From assembly GCF_012912105.1 (NCBI RefSeq), contig NZ_QMEA01000012.1:1-64000 (forward strand): DNA of 64,000 nt. The letters are read 5' to 3'. This DNA comes from Brasilonema sp. UFV-L1 (GTDB lineage Bacteria; Cyanobacteriota; Cyanobacteriia; Cyanobacteriales; Nostocaceae). Every line of letters starts with the position of its first letter. Position 1 is the stretch's first letter. This document shows, piece by piece, positions 54,639 through 62,141 of this stretch. The position numbers and the translations under genes are program-made. A model generated the notes under the pieces. It was given only the letters and a program-made list of their open reading frames with translations. It had not been told where the DNA came from and searched no databases.

Positions 54639-55709
54639 TCAGTTATCAGTACACTTTCGGTGTTGTTGATCAATCCAATCTAAAATCCGATTCCACGCCC
54701 ACCACTGATCGGGATCTTGTGCTTGACGCTGACAGTTTTGACCACTGATATAGCCAACATGACCGCCATCATGAGTCAGTAACAAGTCTATCGCGGGATT
54801 TTTTGCACAGGCAGCTTGTAAATCAGGTATAATAGCGGGATCAAAAAATGGGTCGTCTTCAGCGTAGATAAGCAAAGTTGGTTTAGAAAGACTAGGCAAC
54901 AGCGATAAAGCGCTACTGACGTCGTAGTAAGCTTCCACTGTGGGAAAACCCAAGCGTGAAATCACGAGTTCATCATCAAAACCCCAGATACTGTTCGCTC
55001 TTTCAATCGCTTCAGGATCAATAGTTCCAGGATGAGCATCATGAATTTGCCAGGCGAGTTTTTTCAACTGCCGTGCGATCGCCTTCTCAAAATATTTTCC
55101 CACAGGATGTGTGACTAGAAACTGGAGCGATCGCCGGGAGTCCAAACTCGGACAAATGACAGCACTACCGCCGATCTCACTATCTTCTAGTCCTAAATCC
55201 GCATCCTCTGTTGTGACTTCCACTGCAGCTTTTAAAGCCCATAGCGCCAATTGTCCACCCAGAGAATACCCTGTAAACCAAAACTTCCCTGGGCATCCTA
55301 TTGCTTTAGCACTTGCTGCAATGCGAACAAAATCTTCTCCCTCGTACAGTCCATCACTTGTTAACGTTGGTGAGAGCTGAGCTGTTTTACCGTGGGCACG
55401 CCAATCAAACAGAACCACAGCATAGCCTTGAGCATATGCTTTACGTCCCAGCAGCCTGAGGTACCATTGGTTGTCCAAATCGCCTGTAATGCCGTAAGTG
55501 CCGACAATTGTGCCATGAGCATCCTTAGGGATGGCTACCAAAGCAAAAATAGGAACCCCTTTGGCACCCGTAAAGATTTGCTCCTTGTAAGGCGGCTCAG
55601 GGTTTTGTGTTGTACGTTCCCAATGACGACTAGCCCACAAAGCGGTGTAGACAGTCTGGACGATGCCGTTTTGCAAAAACCACGGTGGACTGTAAGAGGG
55701 GTAACACAT
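54639..55709 (-). CDS. YheT-like alpha/beta hydrolase
   Basis: 356 residues of the COG0429 type. Oxyanion/strand region IVGTYGITGDLDNQW, the family motif VLFDWRAHGKTAQLSPTLTSDGLYEGEDF, nucleophile elbow FTGYSLGGQLALW, acid YAEDDPFFDP and base THDGGHVGYISG. YheT-like proteins are esterases of uncertain substrate. No signal peptide. ATG 55709. It is divergent from rpaA and convergent with the TetR gene, with 20 bases between stops. Confidence 0.9.
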   Translation of the reverse strand: MCYPSYSPPWFLQNGIVQTVYTALWASRHWERTTQNPEPPYKEQIFTGAKGVPIFALVAIPKDAHGTIVGTYGITGDLDNQWYLRLLGRKAYAQGYAVVLFDWRAHGKTAQLSPTLTSDGLYEGEDFVRIAASAKAIGCPGKFWFTGYSLGGQLALWALKAAVEVTTEDADLGLEDSEIGGSAVICPSLDSRRSLQFLVTHPVGKYFEKAIARQLKKLAWQIHDAHPGTIDPEAIERANSIWGFDDELVISRLGFPTVEAYYDVSSALSLLPSLSKPTLLIYAEDDPFFDPAIIPDLQAACAKNPAIDLLLTHDGGHVGYISGQNCQRQAQDPDQWWAWNRILDWIDQQHRKCTDN

Positions 55710-55866
55710 TCAGACCGATATTTAGTATAGTTTGGGTTTAGTCCTACAATCCTTCAATTTTAATCTTTATGTTAGATTTAAAATATTTTTTATAATCAAT
55801 ACAGCAATCTTTGTATCTACCAAAGGTTCTTATTTATCCTTAATAAGTAGTAATAAACTTTTAATA

Positions 55867-56613
55867 ATGCCGAGGATTCTTGTCATAGACGATGACGCCG
55901 CAATTTCAGAACTCGTTGCCGTCAACCTAGAAATGGCTGGTTATGATGTCAGCCAAGCTGAAGATGGCATCAAAGGTCAGGCGCTTGCTCTCCAGCTACA
56001 GCCAGATTTGATTATGCTCGACTTGATGCTGCCTAGGGTAAATGGATTTACTGTTTGCCAACGGCTGCGGAGAGATGAGCGTACTGCCGAGATTCCCGTG
56101 TTGATGTTAACGGCTTTGAGTCAAACTCAGGATAAAGTCGAAGGCTTTAACGCTGGGGCGGATGATTATCTCACCAAACCCTTTGAAGTTGAAGAAATGC
56201 TGGCACGAGTGCGGGCACTCTTGCGACGTACCGACCGAATTCCTCAAGCTGCAAAGCACAGTGAGATTCTAAACTACGGACCAATGACTTTGGTTCCAGA
56301 ACGGTTTGAGGCGATATGGTTCACTCAGACTGTGAAACTGACTCATCTAGAGTTTGAACTTCTGCACTGCTTACTTCAACGCCACGGTCAGACAGTTTCC
56401 CCAAGTGAAATTCTCAGGGAAGTCTGGGGTTATGATCCAGATGATGATATCGAAACCATTCGCGTACACATCCGTCACCTGAGAACCAAACTAGAACCAG
56501 ACCCGCGCCATCCCCGCTACATTAAAACGGTATACGGTGCGGGTTACTGCTTGGAGTTGCCCACCTTACCTCAATCCACCGAAGGTGCTTCAACAACATC
56601 AACAGTTGAGTAA
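55867..56613 (+). CDS. rpaA: Response regulator RpaA
   Basis: OmpR/PhoB-type regulator of ~248 residues. The receiver has VIDDD at the start, phospho-acceptor Asp in [14 protein letters not shown] and Lys in [13 protein letters not shown]. The DNA-binding winged helix runs from [26 protein letters not shown] to [10 protein letters not shown]-like [29 protein letters not shown]. The near-complete match to cyanobacterial RpaA as I recall it makes this one of the firmest calls. RpaA receives the circadian output signal via SasA and governs night/day gene expression. The frame extends to 55732, but ATG 55867 is the conserved start. Confidence 0.94.
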   Translation: MPRILVIDDDAAISELVAVNLEMAGYDVSQAEDGIKGQALALQLQPDLIMLDLMLPRVNGFTVCQRLRRDERTAEIPVLMLTALSQTQDKVEGFNAGADDYLTKPFEVEEMLARVRALLRRTDRIPQAAKHSEILNYGPMTLVPERFEAIWFTQTVKLTHLEFELLHCLLQRHGQTVSPSEILREVWGYDPDDDIETIRVHIRHLRTKLEPDPRHPRYIKTVYGAGYCLELPTLPQSTEGASTTSTVE

Positions 56614-56938
56614 CAATAGCCAAATCAGAGCCAAATCACAAAAGCGCTGATCCTGTGCAAAGTCGCAACGTGTCTCATGCAGTCTTGTATGCTACCGATA
56701 GACCGACCCGCTGCAACGTGTCTTAAAATATCGGTTTCTAAGCAAGTCAAAAGGGAGCGTGGTTTTAGTTCATAGAGCCTAAACTTATTCTTGCGCTCCC
56801 GAGATTGATTGTGGATCTTAGGCCACTTATCATTTGCGTTCATTCACACAATTGACACTCTACGCTACGGAAAATGAAAGAGTGTCAATAGTTATAGAGT
56901 GTACCCAATACGGTTTGGTTAAGGGTAGTTCGGTGCTT

Positions 56939-56971
56939 AGAAACCCGGTTTCTAGGAAAAACCGGGTTTCT
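56939..56971. terminator. 13-bp perfect hairpin with 7-base loop
   Basis: AGAAACCCGGTTT (56939-56951) and AAACCGGGTTTCT (56959-56971) are exact complements. Sequences of this kind are scattered through filamentous cyanobacteria; it may terminate rpaA transcription 330 bp downstream of its stop or be a small dispersed repeat. Confidence 0.5.
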
Positions 56972-57022
56972 GTTCGGGTGCTTATCACCAAGCGTATTGA
57001 GAGATGACAGCAAAAGATTTTA

Positions 57023-57274
57023 CTCACGAACAAGTGTTTTTAACTTACGAACAAGTGTTTTTAACTTACGAACAAGCGTTTGTAACTCACGAACAAGCGT
57101 TTGTAACTCACGAACAAGTGTTTGTAACTTACGAACAAGCGTTTTTAACTCACGAACAAGTGTTTGTAACTTACGAACAAGCGTTTTTAACTTACGAACA
57201 AGTGTTTGTAACTTACGAACAAGTGTTTGTAACTCACGAACACTTGTTTGTAACTTACGAACAAGCGTTTTTAA
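57023..57274 (+). repeat. Tandem array of twelve 21-bp units
   Basis: Twelve contiguous units with consensus CTYACGAACAAGYGTTTKTAA start every 21 bases from 57023. The unit starting at 57233 has AACACTTGTTTG in place of AACAAGTGTTTG. Because 21 is a multiple of 3, two forward frames stay open and give artificial heptad peptides; there is no spacer, so it is not CRISPR. Confidence 0.9.
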
Positions 57275-57454
57275 CTCGCGATACTCCTTCTCCTACTGGA
57301 GACGCTGCGCGTTGGCTGCGCCTGCGCTTTGCGCTTACGGAGTCGCCAAAAGCGATCAACAAAAAAAACGACGCTACACTCCGTTTCGCACCCTGCGTGA
57401 AGCCGCAAAGTGTCTACAGTAGACATTATCGACTTTGCGTAAGTCTTGCTGAAT

Positions 57455-57640
57455 TTATTCAGCGTCAAAACCTCTTGCCCATATTTCAATCAACTCACTC
57501 ACGCTAACACCTTGCTGTTTAGCCTTATTCTGTAATTTCTGCCATGCCGTAGGAGTGAACATTAATTCATGAACTTTTTTCAACTCATCGTAAAAAGCTG
57601 GTGAATTCCTAACTCTTTTTTGACCTTTTCCAGTAGCCAT
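57455..57640 (-). CDS. Small ribbon-helix-helix-like protein divergent from tnpB
   Basis: 61 residues from ATG 57640 (MATGKGQKRVRNSPAFYDELKK), ending SVSELIEIWARGFDAE. The pattern of a basic N terminus, a short strand (HELMFTPTAWQKL) and then KAKQQGVSVSELIEIWAR resembles ribbon-helix-helix DNA-binding proteins. It is divergent from tnpB with 60 bp between starts, so it may autoregulate the element. The frame is open further upstream, but only through a TTG. I do not recognise a named family. Confidence 0.6.
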   Translation of the reverse strand: MATGKGQKRVRNSPAFYDELKKVHELMFTPTAWQKLQNKAKQQGVSVSELIEIWARGFDAE

Positions 57641-57700
57641 TATAAAATATCCAGGATATACTAAATAAAGACTAGCAAACAAACGGGAGGTGATGTCAAG

Positions 57701-59227
57701 GTGATTCGGAGTTCAACTTTATCGTTCATTACAGAAGTACCGTTAATTGTAGATAGCAAACAAGAGGCAGAATTGCTGTCTCGTTTTCAAGCTGGTAGAC
57801 AGCTATACAATGCTTGTTTGAATGAAGCGATGAAGCGATTGGAATTAGTGCGTAACTCCGAACTATACCAGGCAGCTAGACAATTGCCCAAGGCAGAAAA
57901 GAAAGAACGTAGCGACGCATTCAAAAAAGCACGTGAACAGTACCGATATTCCGAGTATGACTTGCATTCATTTGCAAGTTTGACAAGTAAAAATGCCAAG
58001 TGGATAGCTGAAAAGATTGATTCTAATACTCAACAGAAATTAGCTACAAGGGCATTTAAAGCTAGTGAGCGAGTTATGCTGGGTTTCGCGAAAGACGTGC
58101 GGTACAAAGTACCAAGCCGATTTCGCTCGGTAGAAGGTAAGACCAACAAGCAAGGTCTTAGATGGAAAGACGATTGTTTGGTATGGGGCAAGCTCGTCAT
58201 TCAACCAATCATCGACTCAACAAATCCAGTTATTAAGCATGGTCTTGAATCTCCAGTTAAGTATGTTCGTTTATTGTGGCGGATTCTGAATGGTAAACGC
58301 CGTTGGTACGCCCAGCTAGTTAATGAAGGCAGTCCTTATCAGAAGCCTCAAAACTACGTTGCTGATGGATTGGTCGGTCTAGACCTCAACATAAGTAATA
58401 TTGCATATGTCGGTGATAACCATGCTGGTTTGTTGCCTTTTGCGGAACTTGTCCCAATCTTCCAGTCTGAGATAACCAAGCTGCAACAAAAAATGCAGCG
58501 CTCCCAACGTACCAACAATCCTGATAACTTTGAACCCAACTTTGATTCAAGAAAAGGTCGAAAGACCATCGTCAAGAAAGGTAAGGTCAAGAAAGGTAAA
58601 GCGCAATGGAAGAAATCAAGCAACTACCTCAAAGCCGCAAACAAGAAACGCGAATTAGAACGTCGCAAAGCTGCTTATGCTAAAGCTCAAAATCGGCGTG
58701 TTGTTAACGAAATTCTTCGACATGGCAAGCACATAAAAACCGAGAATGTTTCAGTGAAGGGATGGCAGAAAAGATACGGTAAAGCCATCTCTGCCAAGTC
58801 TCCAGGTTTTGTACAATCCGAACTGCTCCGTAAAGCCGAGAATGCTGGCGGGTCAGTTATCAAGTTTTCTACTCAAACAACTGCGCTAAGCCAAACTCAT
58901 TTGGACGGGTCGCGCATCAAAAAAACCTTGTCTCAACGAGTTCATCGGGATGTAACGGGTCTTCCAGAACATCATCGTGATTTGTTCAGTGCATTTTTGA
59001 GTAGACATGTTAATCAGAACAAGCTGGTATTGCAAAGTGCTCAGAACGAGTACTTGGGGTTGGAACCAATCCTGTTGGAAGCGTACCAGCAAAAAATAAT
59101 CCGCGAACAAGTAGGCAAGCCTGAAAGTACGCAGTCTGATTCTCCGTCAGAGCGGGTTTCCAACGAACCACTAACCGTTAGCCAGATAGTCATTAAGGAC
59201 GAAAAGCTAAACGGGGATGTGGCGTGA
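57701..59227 (+). CDS. TnpB-like RNA-guided nuclease homologue without zinc ribbon
   Basis: 508 residues of the IS200/IS605 OrfB family. The RuvC residues appear intact: Asp228 (GLVGLDLNISNIAYV), Glu348 (IKTENVSVKGWQ) and Asp427 (HHRDLFSAFLSRHV). Where the four-Cys zinc ribbon should be (about 397-425), it reads LSQTHLDGSRIKKTLSQRVH, with no Cys; the whole protein has only two Cys (39 and 159). GTG 57701 has GGGAGGT 9 bases upstream. There is no TnpA. A hairpin resembling the IS605 right end follows the stop. It could be an immobile or domesticated TnpB, or a cyanobacterial zinc-free lineage. Confidence 0.88.
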   Translation: MIRSSTLSFITEVPLIVDSKQEAELLSRFQAGRQLYNACLNEAMKRLELVRNSELYQAARQLPKAEKKERSDAFKKAREQYRYSEYDLHSFASLTSKNAKWIAEKIDSNTQQKLATRAFKASERVMLGFAKDVRYKVPSRFRSVEGKTNKQGLRWKDDCLVWGKLVIQPIIDSTNPVIKHGLESPVKYVRLLWRILNGKRRWYAQLVNEGSPYQKPQNYVADGLVGLDLNISNIAYVGDNHAGLLPFAELVPIFQSEITKLQQKMQRSQRTNNPDNFEPNFDSRKGRKTIVKKGKVKKGKAQWKKSSNYLKAANKKRELERRKAAYAKAQNRRVVNEILRHGKHIKTENVSVKGWQKRYGKAISAKSPGFVQSELLRKAENAGGSVIKFSTQTTALSQTHLDGSRIKKTLSQRVHRDVTGLPEHHRDLFSAFLSRHVNQNKLVLQSAQNEYLGLEPILLEAYQQKIIREQVGKPESTQSDSPSERVSNEPLTVSQIVIKDEKLNGDVA

Positions 59228-59229
59228 TT

Positions 59230-59260
59230 CCCCGTACCGCGATAGTCGGGGAGGGTTCAA
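59230..59260 (+). mobile_element. IS605-like right-end hairpin
   Basis: CCCCG (59230-59234) and CGGGG (59247-59251) pair around a small bulged stem, then GGGTTCAA follows. IS200/IS605 right ends have such a hairpin and a cleavage site ending TCAA (here 59257-59260). The TnpB guide RNA would be expected to end here. The left end was not located. Confidence 0.6.
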
Positions 59261-59287
59261 AAAAGATAGATGACTGTAGACTATATA

Positions 59288-60049
59288 TCAGCCTATTCTT
59301 TTTTTCGCAATCAAGGATTTCTTATTAGTAATAAAGTAGATGCCTAGAAGTGATAACCCAACAAAACTTGCTGGTTCAGGAACTTGTTGCGGTGGTGTTA
59401 CCCGAGTGATTGTGGCATAAATACCTGCCGTAGTTCTCTGATCTTCAATAACGCTAAATTTGTTAACACTTGTATTCCCACCGTCTTGACTAAAACCAAT
59501 TAAATTCAGTAAATACTCATTCCCATCAAACTTAAAACTGCGAGTGCCAAAGTTGTCCTTGATGTAGACAATATCTGCATCCTCTTCAGGAGAGTTTCCT
59601 AAGTTCGGTGTATTCACTAGCTGAAAACCAAAGTTGAAAACTTCGCTGAAAGTATTGGGATTAGTGAATGGTAGAGTGAGCTTTAAAGGTACGGAATCAA
59701 CGTTTGTATCTCCCTCAACCTTGCCATTGTAATACTCTAAATCGCCTATTTTAAACAGCGAACCAACGTCATCTGCGGAAAAGGAATTTCCAGTAAAGGT
59801 TAGCTGATTTGCAGCAGTTCCATAGTTGTTCTCACGATCATCTGGACGAGAACGTCCCCAAGTAAATTTGTTCGTTTCCACCCCAGAAAAAACGGGTTCG
59901 GTATTGCTCCCTGGATCAGGTGTTCCCCAGATACCACTCGAATTGCCTAAAAAAGTTAGACCCTGAGCTTGACTGGAAAAACCCAGTGCTGTAAGAAAAG
60001 TCACAATAGAAGTTGATAAAACAGTAGCAAAAACTGAACTTAGTTTCAT
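59288..60049 (-). CDS. PEP-CTERM-sorted exported protein
   Basis: 253 residues. A signal peptide is visible (VLSTSIVTFLTALGFSSQAQG, about 8-30). The mature part is beta-rich with a choice-of-anchor look (TFLGNSSGIWGTPDPGSN, FTWGRSRPDD, NYGTAANQLTFTGNSF). The C-terminal sorting segment reads QVPEPASFVGLSLLGIYF then basic residues, the PEP-CTERM pattern. Such proteins are delivered to the surface or matrix. Function unknown. A single gene, with AT-rich upstream sequence. Confidence 0.88.
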   Translation of the reverse strand: MKLSSVFATVLSTSIVTFLTALGFSSQAQGLTFLGNSSGIWGTPDPGSNTEPVFSGVETNKFTWGRSRPDDRENNYGTAANQLTFTGNSFSADDVGSLFKIGDLEYYNGKVEGDTNVDSVPLKLTLPFTNPNTFSEVFNFGFQLVNTPNLGNSPEEDADIVYIKDNFGTRSFKFDGNEYLLNLIGFSQDGGNTSVNKFSVIEDQRTTAGIYATITRVTPPQQVPEPASFVGLSLLGIYFITNKKSLIAKKRIG

Positions 60050-60590
60050 AGCTAGGCTTTCACTCCTATCCAGGAGTTAGTCTCAAATAAGTACCCAGTC
60101 CACATTAGTAAATCTATAAAAGATTTGCCAATAAATTCATCAAGTTTTCATGAAACCTTTGTATAAACTTTGCAAAATTTTCTTCAACCAAAGTTATTTG
60201 AAAATTTTGTATAACGACCTTATTCTAAGGGTTTCACAAGATAATTAGTATTAAAAATAAATGATATAATCTAAAAGATATTAGTTTGTTTTTAAAGAAA
60301 ATAAAGATTCGTATATTATGTGCATTGCAGATGAAAGTGAACAGTTATCTGTTATCAATTTAATCAGATTTTTTTGATTTATCCACGAATTAATTCATGA
60401 ACAATTTGCTGACTTTTTCGTTGATTGTCAATCCGTACAAATACTATATGTAATATATAAATTTGTGGATGACATGAGAACTACTTACAGATAACAGGTA
60501 ACTGTTCATTGTTAAAGTGACGCAGAAGAGCGGAGTTTTTTGAGAACTTAAGCCCGTCTGTTTGTCACTCAGCAGGTTTGCGTGTTCCTT
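60050..60590. other. Intergenic region, 541 bp, with a nested inverted-repeat element
   Basis: AT-rich without a gene. It contains an MITE-like element with nested inverted repeats at 60338-60509, described separately. Confidence 0.6.
60338..60509. mobile_element. MITE-like element with nested inverted repeats
   Basis: The outer arms TGAACAGTTATCTGTTATC (60338-60356) and GATAACAGGTAACTGTTCA (60491-60509) match at 18 of 19 bases. Inside, ATCCACGAATT (60381-60391) pairs with AATTTGTGGAT (60460-60470) at 10 of 11. The whole 172 bp could fold into one long hairpin; no reading frame. Confidence 0.65.
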
Positions 60591-61811
60591 TTATGGAGCA
60601 AGGGCGTTACCGCGAAGTAAGCTACCAATCGTCTTGGCAGTAATTTTCATCTGAGTGATGGGATTAGCTGGTACAACTGTCTTGTAGAGATAGCTGTCAA
60701 AAGTGAGCCTTTGAACATCGCGATCGCCACACATTTCTACAAAAGCTTCACGGGTGGCATCAGAACGATAAAATACGGTTTGCAGAAGGTCTAAGACCTT
60801 GTAAGTGAGTCCGTATTTCCGATCCCAGCGCTTCAAGTACACTTTGAGATCAGCCTCTGTAGGAATGCGGCTACCACCGTTGGACATTTCTACGATTGTT
60901 TCAGCACACATCCGTCCGGACTTCGCAGCAAAATAAATGCCTTCACCAGACGATTTCGTCACATAGCCAGCAGCATCACCCACCAAAGCGATTCTTCCGA
61001 CAACGCGACGGGGACGAGGATGTTCTGGGATGGGGTGTGCTTCTACTTTGATAATTTGACCACCAATGAGTTTACGAGCTGCACGGGCACGAATGCCAGC
61101 TTGCAATTGTTTAATGCTCGCTTTATTCACGTGCATTGTACCAGTGCCGACTGCGACGTGGTCGTATTTCGGGAACACCCAAGCGTAGAAGTCAGGGGAC
61201 ACATCGTCACCGACATACATTTCCGCGAGGTCTTCGTAGTAGACCATTTTATCTTGGGGTAGGCGAATGCGTTCTTGGAAGGCGATCGCATAATTATAAT
61301 CTCCAGCATCCATTTCTTTGGCAATGCGGGAATTTGCGCCATCTGCCCCAATAATCAGATCAACTTTTAGAGTTTTCGCAATACCCTGAGCACCACCTTC
61401 TGTATGATCTAGGTAATTAATGGTGTAGGGGTCTGTATTGTTAGTGGGAAAATTGAGTTTATGAACAGTGGCATTGATTAAATTAGCCCCCAGTTTTGCC
61501 GCACGGTTCCGCAGGTAACCATCCAGCACCTCACGGCGGCACATTCCTATATATTCAGCTTCGTTTACTAGATTGATATCAACCTCACGATTAGAGGGCG
61601 AAATCATTTTCATCTTCCGCACTTGACGATCAATGATATCCGGCGGCAAGTCAAATTCACTCACCATACACAGGGGAATTGCACCGCCACATGGCTTAGC
61701 ATTGTCTAGCTTGCGTTCAAAGAGGTAAGTTTCGATTCCAGCTTTGGCAAGCGTTTCTGCAGCTGATGAACCTGCTGGGCCCGACCCAACAACAGCAACC
61801 CGTAGTGTCAA
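60591..61811 (-). CDS. chlP: Geranylgeranyl diphosphate/chlorophyllide reductase
   Basis: 406 residues. An FAD/NADPH enzyme that reduces geranylgeranyl groups to phytyl for chlorophyll, tocopherol and phylloquinone. The FAD-binding start is VAVVGSGPAGSSAAETLAKAG, followed by KPCGGAIPLCMVSEF, a ChlP signature; the second FAD motif is RIALVGDAAGYVTKSSGEGIYFAAKSGR. The start is TTG 61811 with GGGAG 7 bases upstream. No operon. Together with the DUF92 protein at 21.6 kb it touches phytol metabolism. Confidence 0.96.
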   Translation of the reverse strand: MTLRVAVVGSGPAGSSAAETLAKAGIETYLFERKLDNAKPCGGAIPLCMVSEFDLPPDIIDRQVRKMKMISPSNREVDINLVNEAEYIGMCRREVLDGYLRNRAAKLGANLINATVHKLNFPTNNTDPYTINYLDHTEGGAQGIAKTLKVDLIIGADGANSRIAKEMDAGDYNYAIAFQERIRLPQDKMVYYEDLAEMYVGDDVSPDFYAWVFPKYDHVAVGTGTMHVNKASIKQLQAGIRARAARKLIGGQIIKVEAHPIPEHPRPRRVVGRIALVGDAAGYVTKSSGEGIYFAAKSGRMCAETIVEMSNGGSRIPTEADLKVYLKRWDRKYGLTYKVLDLLQTVFYRSDATREAFVEMCGDRDVQRLTFDSYLYKTVVPANPITQMKITAKTIGSLLRGNALAP

Positions 61812-62141
61812 AGGTTTTCTCCCAATCTTGACATTTACCGAAAGAATGGTATCACGCTCTTTTGGCTAATTTCGCGCTCTCGCTGCGAGATTTGATAGAA
61901 ATGCAATGTTCCTTAATATTTCGCAAGAGTGTGACGCAGCAATTCTGGTTGCAGCTTTGGAGTCATATCATGTCCACCTAATGACAAATTAATTCAAAAC
62001 TCTCCGCGTCCGGTGTGTCCGGTGTGTCATCCCTTCTTATAAGTGTTCATTCGGACATGATATAAGCAGGGGGAACACTCCTGACGGGCGTGAGTTCTTT
62101 CGTGTTAAAGTGAAATGGTATTAAATAGCACTACAAGTTTA
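61812..62141. other. Intergenic region, 330 bp
   Basis: Contains a 9-bp tandem CGGTGTGTC twice at about 62011-62028 and nothing else notable. It holds the chlP promoter and the 3' end of the histidine kinase gene. Confidence 0.45.

Larger units (their letters stand above)
56614..57454. other. Intergenic region, 841 bp, with hairpin and 21-bp tandem array
   Basis: No credible gene was seen. A hairpin AGAAACCCGGTTT/AAACCGGGTTTCT lies at 56939-56971, the 12-unit tandem array at 57023-57274, and a GC-rich palindromic repeat patch (CTCCTACTGGAGACGCTGCGC) at about 57290-57345. The string TTTGCGTAAGTC at 57433 resembles an MITE terminus. Confidence 0.65.

Noticed and set aside
56625-56843. 72-codon frame after rpaA
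   Set aside because: No ribosome site, composition typical of non-coding DNA, and an internal repeated CAACGTGTCT motif.
57023-57274. CRISPR array
   Set aside because: The units are contiguous with no spacers, and no cas genes are nearby.
57004-57507. Open frame of 167 codons with heptad peptide repeats over the tandem array
   Set aside because: A 21-bp repeat without stops keeps more than one frame open automatically; a second frame over the same DNA is equally open, there is no ribosome site, and the tail runs through a palindromic repeat.
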